Of a stretch of DNA of 64,000 bases, positions 34,901-46,900 are shown in pieces. The notes beneath the pieces are model-generated. The model saw only the letters and a list, made by a program, of their open reading frames with translations. It was not told the origin of the DNA and did no database searches. A program made the translations under genes and the position numbers. The stretch is from Haemonchus contortus (Eukaryota; Nematoda; Chromadorea; Rhabditida; Trichostrongylidae), in contig LS997563.1 of the NCBI GenBank assembly GCA_000469685.2, forward strand, positions 47,210,750 through 47,274,749, written 5' to 3'. Each line of letters starts with the position of its first letter. Position 1 is the stretch's first letter.

Positions 34901-37900
34901 GAATTCTCCAACAGAAAAACGAAAACCACTTAGTCGTGTTTTGGGCAATTGTGATGCAATGCCATTTGCTGACGTCCATCAGCCACCTCGTAAGCAATAA
35001 GGGAAGCACTGCAGGGCTCTTCTTGTATATAATGTTAACTGACTAAAAGAAAGGTTTTTTACAGCGCTGACGGTCTACTTAGGCCATACAAAATGAGAAC
35101 ACGATAACTAGTTCCATTCAAGAATGTGTCATGCTTTCCACTACTTTCATTTACAACGATCGCAATCACCGACAAATGGTCGTGTCACAAATGCGTATTT
35201 GATCTACCATCACCCTGAGTTAACCTAAGCGAAAACCAATTCCTTAATCCATAAGTTCCTAGGCCAATTAAACTCAAGAAAATGCAAGAGCCGCTTCAAA
35301 CGAGCGTAATTTGGTTGAGCATATCTAATTAAAGGATTAAGCGCGGAGGTGATGTGGTGTAGGGGGTGATTGAAGCACATTACACACGCCTGTTCAAAGC
35401 TCGGATCGATATCCTCCTGGGGCAACCAAGCCTTCCATCCTCTGGGGTAGGTTTAATAGTACTAGACGCGTCCACAAGTTTTTGTATAGGCCACATACGC
35501 ATTCAATACGCCACTACGATTCTGAATGGTAATAGAAAGCGCGGGCTCACCCTTCAGACGGGATTGAATAACGCCCCAAGACTATCCTCTCTATTTTGAT
35601 AAGACTGTACTCACTGCCGTTTCTTTTAAGGTCACTGACTAAATGCTTCTCGTTAATCCATATTTTCGATATGCTTTATATCAACAGAATAAGCAAAATT
35701 GCGTTTACATACTGCTGGTCATACGTTTACATACTCTGGTCACTGCTATATATTGCTTGTCAGTAATGAGTCCGGGGCTTTATTTGGAAGTTTTATTCCC
35801 ATTTCATTTTATCGAGTTGTTCATTCTTCAAAGCGGTAGAAATTCAAGTTAATTGAGTTCTTCCGAATCCGAAGCGAATCGAATTAATGGTAATTATGCT
35901 TACGTCTATTGTTCAGTGGCTCTTTCTACAACAACAATTCTCTCTAGAAGTACTCCGAGCAATTTGAAGCATTCTGGTTATAGGGACTAACAGTGAATTG
36001 AAATTGAACTTGTTCAATCAAAATTACTTATTCACTCACTTAATCTAGCATTGCAGAGTATGCGCACCTGGGAAGGTAAAACAGAGCAAACATTAACTAG
36101 AGCGGGTGTGCCCAGCTCTAACTAATGTTGGCTTGTCTTATAGTAGTGAAAGTTTTCATTTTTTTCCCAATTTTCAGTATTTTAGCGTGTGCTCTAATGC
36201 ATAGTTCCGCTACTCTTCACTCATGCAAGATTCATTTTGACCTGCATGCTGCTTCGAGCTCGAAGCTTGGTTAGGTAGATGTGGAGGAAGGCCGGCCCCT
36301 TGCTCGAGTCTCTTTTGTCGGTCGACCAGGGGTAACGGTTGCATTCGTTCTTCACACGTCGATTTCCACACAGCAAGCCCCGGTATAGTACATCTAAATC
36401 ATTGCCCTCTAGACTAACGATCAGGACTCGCTTGTCGCTTGAAAAAATATCCGCTTACCGGAGGTAAAGCAACCTGTTCCTCTGCCACAGCCTTTCGTTA
36501 CTACCGTCAGATGTCGACATGTTCGGTCCGAAATCCGCCAACGTTTTTACTGCTCGATGAAGTATTGCCTTGGGGCCTTCATCATTTTGCTTCATCAATA
36601 TTTATATAGAGGATGATGTTTTTGGCGTCAATCGATCCCGTCTGAGGGATGCGACCTGCACTCGACTCCCATTCAGAATCGTAGTGGCGAAATGAGTGCG
36701 TATGTGGACTATACAATGAAATGCGGTGGGCAGCCGGTGTACAATACAGTGCTTCTATTCTACCAGGTGAGTCGGGTACCAACTTACCGACCTCGAAGCG
36801 TGGAAGGCTAGGTTGGCCTAGGCGTATAGCGATCCGGGGATCGAGCCACTGACAATGCGTGTGAGATAGAGCACTACTTCTCACTACACCACCTCCGCCC
36901 TAATATTTATATAAATAGGTATTAGGTTGGCGGAAAAGTATGTCCACATTTTGGTTTCCATATTGTGAAATCTTTGGGGATTGCTCTAGATCCTTCGGAA
37001 TATGTGTAAGTTGGTACAACAAGTGTGAAAACTATCATATTCTGTAAGATAGGGTATTGGCTACCAAATTAAGGGCAGACAGATCAGTTTTTCCCCCAAA
37101 TCCCATTGCTCTCGGACTGATCGGTCATGGAACGTGATAAACCGGTACCCTGGGAGCCTTCTCCTGCTGTTTGATTTCAAGAAAACTGGCATTGAAGCCC
37201 ACCGGATGCTTTTCGATACTTATGGAGAACAAGCTCCTTCTGAACGAGCCTGGTGAGATGGTTTCTCTTCACTCGAGAGTTTGCAGCGAAAGCGGAATGT
37301 CCATTGCCAAGAAGTAATGCTGTGTGTGCATTTGGTGGTGTTGTCAAAAGGGTATTGTGTACTATGAGCTGCTGAGCCCGAACGAAACTGTTACTGGTGA
37401 TCGCTACAAACACCAACTTGACAATTTGTAGGATGCTCTCACCTAAAAGCGGCTGTTAATCGCAAGAAAACGTCATGAGGTGCTGTTCCACCACGAATAT
37501 GCCAGACCTCATGTAGCGAAGAATGTACTTATAAATAAGGCAGTTCTTGCATGGGATCAGCTTGTTCAGCCCGCATACTCTCTGGAACTTGCTCTTTCTG
37601 ATTACCACCTATTCCGGTCCATTCAAATCAGTTTGGCAGATATACGCTTCCGAAATGCCGAAGAAGTGTGAAGATGGGTGGATAACTGGATTGCCTCAAA
37701 AAATGAAAACTTTTCTAGACGCGGAGTCAACAAGAAACCTGAAAGATTTCAAGAAGTTGTAGCTAACAATGGGCAGTACATTGGTTAACGTACATTCGGT
37801 TTCAATTATGTAATAAATATGTTTCTGCACGCAAAAAAACGGCGGAAATTAATACACCTAATATAATGGAACTCTTATAATTCGTAGTGAAGACCTTCCA

Positions 37901-40900
37901 TCGCGGAATGTGGGCGGCATTTCTTTTGTAGTGCACCGGCCTGTCGTCAGTGCTCACCTGAAGACCATCTCTCGTATCGCTATTATCCACACTATACAGT
38001 TGACGATTCGGATTGGAAAGCGGAGTGGGGGACAAGGACGAGAACGAAATTGCCTGGCAGAATTCTAACGACTCCTTACCCCAGAAGAAAGAACAGCGCC
38101 GCTGAGTATTGGATTCCAACTCATGCTAAACCGGGCAACATATCAATGAACAGGAAGTGCTGCTCACTAGATGCTAGTGTCGTAACATTTTTCTGAAGTG
38201 GTTCTGATCATCGACTCATTCGCGACAGCATCAGATTCGGTCACAAGATGCAGAAGATTGCGAGATCAACATTGCGCAAATAGCTCGAAGTTGTATACTA
38301 CTAGGACGTTCTAAACGACGCTTGTCCCGATATGACTGGCAAGTCGTGGATAACCGAAGACTATGACGGCGCTGTTCGGAATTTCCTCGCCAGGTTAAAG
38401 AGGCCAGGCTTCCTGAAGTCACCGTGAATCACACATTTCTGATGCGGCGCAGTGCGGCAAGACTTTCTTTTACACAAGGAGAGAAGGCTCCTGGAAGCAG
38501 CTCTATATGGAACCAGTCTGAAGGAATGCTGATGTGATCAACTGGACTACAACATTCCACCTTTATGTTTGAAAAGAAGGACGGAACCCTCACAACATCA
38601 AGATTAAGGATGGGAGAAGTGGAAGTTGCACAGAAATTTATTCCAACCCGTAGTGATCCACGACACACGTGCGAAACTCAGAAATCTCTCAGGAGAGGCA
38701 GCATCTCGAGTCCCTTCTTCGGAGGTGAGAGTTGCAATTTCGAGCATCCTATTCTACTCTAGGCCCCAACGAGTTCTCAGCCCTAATCCTAATCCCTAAC
38801 CCGTGCACGCGGGCACGAACTTTATGCGTTTCTTGCAAGACATATGAAACCCTCCTCTAGAAAGAAAGCGCTGTCAACCAATGAGGGAACTCGCGGATAG
38901 TAATTCTCTACAAGAAAGGAAACTGGGACGATCATTGTAACTTCGCTAATAAGCTTGTTGAGTGTCATAGGCTGTTCACGAAGATCACTCTAACCCGCAC
39001 GTCGGAAGAAATTCAACTGATAACGAGGCTGGAATGGTGATTTTTATTTCCGTACACAAAAAGGACGACCCAAGAAGGTCAGCACAGGACTAAATAACTG
39101 CCCGCTGTGTGTCAGAGGCTCAAGTAGGCAGTGACTACCTACAGATAGTTGTTTGATTCAATACTGAATGACGGCCATAGAAGTGCAGGTCAGTCTGGGC
39201 AACACAACCATCCGAAGTTGTTCCCGGGCGGGTGGTAAAAGTAGGTGCCTCTTTGATCTATGCACGGACTCAGAGCGTAAGACCCAGACCCAAGTACTGG
39301 TTGATGCATACTGGTTGACTCGCACCTGCGAAGAGATTCTTGAAGGTTTCAATCCAAAACATACTGAAGATGAGAAGCTCTAGTAGAGAAGTCTAAGCCT
39401 TGACTAGTGCAGAGAAGGCCTATCTCACCTCCATATCAACAGTGCATCAACAAATCCGCCTCCAGCCGGAGAAGGTCACTTTTTCGCAACAATACAAGGA
39501 GCAGTGTATCGTTAACACAATAACGGCAAAACTTTCAGGTTTGCATTTGCCTTGTCACATATCTCTCAAACGGGCAGCGTCTATATTACCGTCTCTGTCA
39601 CTATAGAACGATATTTAGCAGTTTGCCATCCTAGGCGCAGTAAACAAATGTGTAATCCGGGTAAGGAGCATTCTATTCTACGATTTTTTTCTCTCAACGA
39701 CTATTCTCCTAGATACGTTGCATCTTAAACCTTGATACTGTTTGACGTGATTAGAATAGTTCGCGGTAAGAGAGAGTTGAATAACGGTTGTTTGGGACTG
39801 CAGCTGATGAAGGATGGGAAATTAATTGGAGCTGACAAATAATTAACGCTCCTCATGAAAGTGTGAAAATATGAGCGATGTCCAGCCCAGAACAGCCCAG
39901 AACGAAGTTAGCCTCGAAAGTAGAGTATCAAAAATACATGTAATTACGTCAACACCTCTAGAAAGCTCAGAGCAATCAATGAGATCACCTATTAATTCGT
40001 TTTGAACTCCACTACAGTTTTCTCCTACAATTTTTCATTTGTTACGAAGGATTTTTTCTTGTTATGCAGGAGGAGCTGCATGGACGATTCTGGGCGTTAC
40101 CACATTTGCAGTATTATTCAATGCCACGAAGTTTTTTGAGCTAGAGGTCTGTCGGTGTTTTCAGCACAGTTTCCTTTAAAATATTATTCATTATTACATC
40201 TACATAGGGGATGTAAGATATTTAGATATAATCCCATTAACTAAATTTTCGAACTACTTCTTCTACTCCCCGAAGTGAGTGATTGTCATACTGCAGTTAT
40301 AAACATTGCAAACTGTTGATTTGCAACTGAAGGACTTGAAGGACGACGGGGTAATGGAACGGAAGTCTGCGATGGACGGCTGGAGGGAGGCACGCGTCTG
40401 AACCGTATTTACTCGTCGCGGAAAGGAAGCGTTTCGAAGTAGCCTCTACTGCTGATGAAATGGGCGAAGCTCGTCTTCGCTCAACGATCGTGTCCCGTGC
40501 GGCCAAAAACAGTGTCTGTAGAATCGGCTTTCTGTCGATAAATCGAAAAACAGGCTTCGCTGCTAAGTGTGACAAACGCTTCATGTGCTTCTTGCTTCTC
40601 AAGGGATTCAGAAGTAAAGTTTGCTGAATCACGTCACTCTTCCATTTCAGGTCACTGTTAATCCCGCCTGTCCAGAAGGAAAAGACTGGCAAAGTTACAT
40701 ACTGCTGCCATCAGTGATGGCTGCGAATCCAATTTATCAACAGGTACAACTTTTTCTTCTTATTGCTTTTTATTTGGGTACGCGAAGACATATCGTGCTA
40801 TAAAAGGAACGGAACAAAACATAGTAAGACAAGACAGACTGAGGTGCCCCAAATAGCAAAGGAAATGATGATCATAGTTAAAAGCAAATGAAGAAATCGT

Positions 40901-43900
40901 TCTAAGATTTCCAGTATAGATTTAGGTTTTGTTGTTCACTTTTGTGGGCGGAAGTGGTGTGGTGGCAAGTGGCGCACTATCTCACACGCACGGTCGTGGG
41001 TTCGCTTTCCAGATCAGTATCTGCGTAGGTCAAAAAAGCCTTCCATCCCTCTCCGGTCGGACCAGACTGGTCTGGGGGATAAGAGCAGTAACGTGTTCAT
41101 CGGCTAGCCACCGCAAGTCATTGTATAGGCCACATACGCACTCATTATGCCATTACGATTCTGAATGGAAGTCGAGTGCAGGTGCACTTCCCTTAGACGG
41201 GATTGATTAAGGCTGAAAAATTTATCCTCTATTTAATTTTATGATACTGTAGTTTAGCAGCCTTGTGAATGGCAATTTTGACTGTGATATTTCTAAAAAA
41301 GCATTCTACCTGTCGTTCGGTCGGTCATCGTTTCCCTCTATCGGGCACCAGTAACGTCTCCATTGGTCCCTGTCACGAGCCAAAGTGGCAGAGTGATTCG
41401 TCCTCGCTCAAGGGACACGAGGCTCAGCATTCATTATGTTAACAACTTTCGTGAGGAAACTTGTCCATCGCCGTGATGGCCGTTCTAATGTTCGCTTGAC
41501 GTCCCACGTAATACAGTCAGCAACCGCCCTATTCCTATGGTCATCACTATCCGACAACGTGTTCGGCCCACCTTATCTTTGATTTCTTAGCGTAATCAAC
41601 GGCATCCCTGATCTTTATTTGATGAGCTCCGCACCATAAATTCCCTTCTGCACCTGTGGCTATAGGGAAAGTCTGAGCATCGTCCTTTCTGCAGCGCGTT
41701 GAGTAACGCTGGCAAATGCTCATCCTTTTTTCGTAGAGTCACCGAGGTGTACGTTAAAGCAGGAAGGACATCATTATCAAAAAACTGAGCGCGGAACTGG
41801 ATTTTTTTGTTTCTACTCACTACTCCCTCGATACTCTTAAATGCTCCCCACGCTTCCTTCTGCACAGCTCCGGAGCTAGTTCGTTCATCATGTTGACTTC
41901 TTGACCTCAATTCACGTAGCTAAAGCAGAAGTTGTAATTAGCTGTTCCTCTTGAGAGCGGCACTGAAATGTTTGAGCGAGATGATATAGCCCTCTCAAAC
42001 CCTTCTCTCCACTTAGATGATGACTTTCCTGTAGATTGGCGAGATTCCAGTCGCGAAATTTTTGCATTTGTTGCTCACGAAGCATGTTTACATTTTGAGT
42101 AGGAATACCCTGGTCGCTCAGTGCTTCGACGGTACTAGAGCCTTCTTTCAAATCGATGATCTAAAGACAGAACGCATTTTGTGCTTTCGCGGTACTTCAG
42201 TGGGGCTTGTAAGGGTAAGGGCATAATCAATTGTACTAAACCCTCTCCGAAACCCTGCTTGCTAGCATGGCTGTCCTCCACCAAGTATTCTTTCGAACCT
42301 GTTCAGGATGACGCGTGTGAAAAGCTTGAAAATTAGAGGCAGCAGGCAGATTGGGCGATTGCTGCCAATATCCTCGGAATCTCACTTTTTGTACAGCATC
42401 ACAGTCCTCCTACTTTTCCACAACGTGGGCACTTTGCGTTCTAACAGATACTTCAACAGAGGGCATGGCCAGAGTTCTGACGATCACTAGTGAAAGACTC
42501 TTTAGATGTTCTGGTTTGATCCTATCGGCCTGGCGCTGTACTGTTCTTCATCGACGCGATGACATATCAAATTTCGTCTTGCCTAAGATGGTGTAAAGGC
42601 AGGTAGTCGTGGCTGTCGAAGAGATCCGCATAGAAAATGTTGATGATCTCTCCAGCCTTTCGAGATGCAGTAGCTGTTCCGTCAGGAAGCCATCGCGGTA
42701 TTGTGATTGACGCAGCTCCGCCGGGCCTTGCGAATGCTCTTTTCGACCTCAGCGGCTTCGTCCTTCACTGCCGCTCTTCCCTTTTTCAGATCTTCCTTTA
42801 TCGCTTCTCTGCATAGCTTCGCATATGCACATGGTTACCTGCAGCTTGCACGATTCCACGATGGTGTATCAGCTCGAGACCCTTTGAAGAGAGTAGTAGT
42901 CTCTTGGCTACATGCAGAATCTCCACTTTCCTAACCCTATCGCTCAGATGCTCGACGAGCCGACCGTACTCTTCATCGATGTTGCCGAAAACGGAATCTT
43001 CCCATTCACTCGCATGGAAGTGAAGTGGTCCCAGACGATCGAGGTCTTAGGGCTTCGTTCTCTAAACTTCATAGCTCTCTCTCCGTGGACTGAGAAACAG
43101 AATCTAGCGCGGAGGAGAAGATTGTCCGATCCGGTGTAGAACTTTGGAACAACAGCGAAATCAGTCAGGCAGAAAATCCGATTAAAGATTATGTGTTCTA
43201 CTCCATTATGGAACTGTCCGACAGGTGATCCCCTCTTCCCCCCCCCCCTCCCAAAATCGAACAGCCTTTCACCCTGCTCATTCCATTCCATTCCGTGAGT
43301 CCCTATGTGAAGCTCTTTAGCCGTGCTTCTGGGGCCAGTCTTGGCGTTGAAATCATCGACGGTGACCTCGATTAAAGTATGGTCTTCTCTGTAGAGCCTC
43401 TGCAGATCCATACAAAACCATTCCAGCTCCACTTCTTCTTACCTTGACGTTGGTGCGTAGGCAAAGAAGATTGTTGAAGCTGGAGTTGAGCCTCATCTTC
43501 TAAGTGCGCATTGACGAGGACACCTACACCGCCGACGCCTCTGCTGTCGCATGTTCCTAGGAACAGTTCTTCTTCAGTGTCAAATACAGCGTGCAGTGGG
43601 TGATGCTTTTTCGTCTCGGTGAGTCCGATGACGTCGTACTTGATCTTCCTAGCTTGCATCATCAGGTCTTCTATGCACGCTTTCGATGCAAGCGTCCGTG
43701 CATGAAAGTGCAAATCGCCATCTTAATCCCTCTCCTTTTGGGCAGCCTGTTTTGGGCCTAACATTTTGGCAGCTTGTCCAGAGCGGTCCTACCCAACGAT
43801 GCCGTATTGGGGGCTTCCTCAGGTTTAGAGGAATGAGGACCATTAATATTACTGTTTTTGGCAAATGGTCACTCATCATGTGGCTTGCCTGGCTCTAACA

Positions 43901-46900
43901 TCGGGGATGGATTGACTCCGGGTGCTAGCCAGGCGGTTCCGGAGTGGACGAGAAGCTTCGTTTCCGGAGATTTTCTCGAATCGCTTCCCAGATACTTTCT
44001 CGTCACGCGAATGCAAGCTCTTGGCTGAGTCGGTGAGCAGGATACCAACTGCACTGCATATAATCTCCACACACGTATGCATGGGGGCATCTGCGAAAAG
44101 CAGAAGATACCACCACAGCAGAATCAGGAAGTTTATCCCCTAAATCCACGTGCGTCTCCGGGCAAGTTTGGCAACTTTTTGTCAGCGATTTACTCCCCTA
44201 TCCGCCACCTGGGAATGCCCTACGTAGCCTCGTCGCTAACCGGCTGGGATAATTCAGTGAGAAAGAACCCTCAGTGAGGGAGATCCGTAAAGAGGAACAT
44301 TTGCTCTCCAAAATTATGACCCCAGACTTGATCGTTCAGGTCCTCTACAAACATCATGCTCTTTTCTTTGCCACTTCCTGATATGTAGTCCATTTCTGCT
44401 ACGTTGGTCTACCTGCATATATTAGGTTGATGCATAATTATTGCGAATTTTTTCGCGGCTTTTTTTCTCTTTTTAGAATTTGAATTCTGGGTTCGGGTTT
44501 TTTCTAGAAATGATCTACTTGATTTTCTCTACAAGAATATACTCAGGAAGCCATCCGCATATTCGCGAAATTAGGCTTAACTACTTCGAGAAAGATTGGA
44601 AGTTGGCACAGTCATTCCGCGATCTCAGTAACTTTTCGGCGATCGAACAATCAGCCAGAGCCAGCCAAGAAATGGGATCTGCCGCTTAATCTGCCATGTT
44701 CACCAGCAGAAACTTTTATTGATTATCTCGTCAACCGTTCATCGAAAAAATGGCTAGAGAACAGAAGTTACGTCGATTTGGATGACTTGATGGCCGATGT
44801 CAAGGCGTGGGTCGCCCGTAAGGATCAAAACTTCTTCGCTTCTGGGATCCGACTAACTAATCACTGGGAAGCAGTACTTGACGTAGATGGTGAATAGGTT
44901 CCGGAGTAATTATTTGAATATGGCTTTGCTTAGTATTTCTATAGTTTCTTTAGAAAAATTTGTTGGAAAAAATCCGCAATAATTCCGCAATAATTATGCA
45001 TCAACCTAATATATAGAGGCAGGTAAAATGCAGGGAAAATAGAAAATATCAAAATAATCGTGTTTCGACCGCCAGGAAGTCATGTGTACTTTCGCTAGAT
45101 CCCTAATGAACGATCGCCGAAAAGTTACTGAGATCGCGGAATGACTGTGCCACCTTCCAATCTTTCACGGAATAGTAAAGCCTAATTTTGCGAATATGCG
45201 GATGGTTTTTTGAGTATATTCTTGTAAAGGGAATCAAGTAGATCATTTCTAGAAAAACCCGAACTCAATATTCAAATTCTATCGAGAGAAAAAAGCCGCG
45301 AAAAAATCCGCAATAATTATGCATCAACCTAATACATTCCAGTATTGTAAATACGAGTCATCCGAATCTATTTATATCAGGGGTGTGTGCTCGTGGTGGC
45401 ACACGTATATTATGATTATGATTATATTATGATTATGATATATTATATTTGATTATGATATATTTTGATTCCATATATTATGATTCGGATGACTTGTATT
45501 TACAGTATTTTTTATGTACTCATCTATTGAAACCCAAGTCGCAATTATCAAGTCAATCTGTCAAAATACAATTTGCGGCAGAAATTATAAAGTACAAGAA
45601 GAGTATATTAAAATAGTTTTAATAATCCAATTGGATCTTGCTCAAGAATGAGGTTGTAGGTGGTCTCTGGAACACTTTCCCATCAAACTAATAACGAGCG
45701 CTCTTAGGGGAAAATTCGTGTAAAAGTGCTTCACACAACGCGAAAACTTTCATTTCTTTATCCATCTGATAAAACAGCTCATGTTCTGTCAGGTGGTATG
45801 AACAGTTTGAACGGGTTTTCAGGAGATGTCTCCGCTGTTTCAGGTGTATGCGTTATGGCTTACCAATATCGTGATGGTCTTCCTACCATTTCTCACTCTG
45901 CTCATTTTAAATGCCTATATCGCCTACACGATCCGAAGAAGTTTGAAGAAATTCGATAATCATCAGCAGAAGTGAGTACCTGCTTGTAATAGGTATAATT
46001 GCTTTTGTTGAAAGAGATCTTAAAACTAAACCCTTTACGAAATTTATAATAAACGGTAAACAGTTAAATAATAATACCTCACCATCTATTATGGGCCAGT
46101 TTTTCAAAAGAAGTGTACTAACCGTCAGATTCACCACTCGCGTACTCAAATGTAGGATTGGAAGATGAAGCTCACGAATTTTTTCCAGTATAGTGGGAAG
46201 GCACGTATACACTGCTAAACACTCAGATTGCTTAGACCTTAGTATAAGCAAGCACTGGGGCTGAGTTCAACGCTAAGACGTTCGGCGTCCACTAAGGCGA
46301 AGAACATCGAGATGTTCTTCTAGCCGATTGCACTGCCTTACAAATTGCATTGCGCTGCATTTCTCCGAAAACGCTTTGTAACTCTGCACCGCTTGTTTTA
46401 TCAAATTCAAACTCTTCGCTTATGTGATAGCATATGTTGACGAATATGTGTGTGCGTCATCGGTGTCAGTAGTTCATAACTGTCAGCAAAAAGGAACCTC
46501 TTTTTGAAAACTTCGTCTTCTTGTAATTTCTATGAGTGGGCTCAGATTTCAGATCCATTGCAGCCGCACTCTCCAATTCGGCAAACTTTGCACGTGAAAT
46601 GGCCAGGTGAATTCTGATAGGCTCTTGAGCAGCATAACTTACCCACTGCATGACTAACAATATCAATCCACATCTTTTGCTCGCTCAAGACGCTCCATCC
46701 CTATTGCGAAGTTGGTGCCAAGAGAACTGATACATTCTTGACACATTGTGTACTAAATTTGTGCAGAAACCTAGCTTCCTTCGCTTCCTTGTTCCCTAGA
46801 AGTGAACAGGTAGCCTTGGCTGCTATGAGGTTTCTGTCACTTATCCATTCTGCTTTATTAAGTGGTGTTTCGGTATTCTACGCCTTCGATTTCGTTTTTG

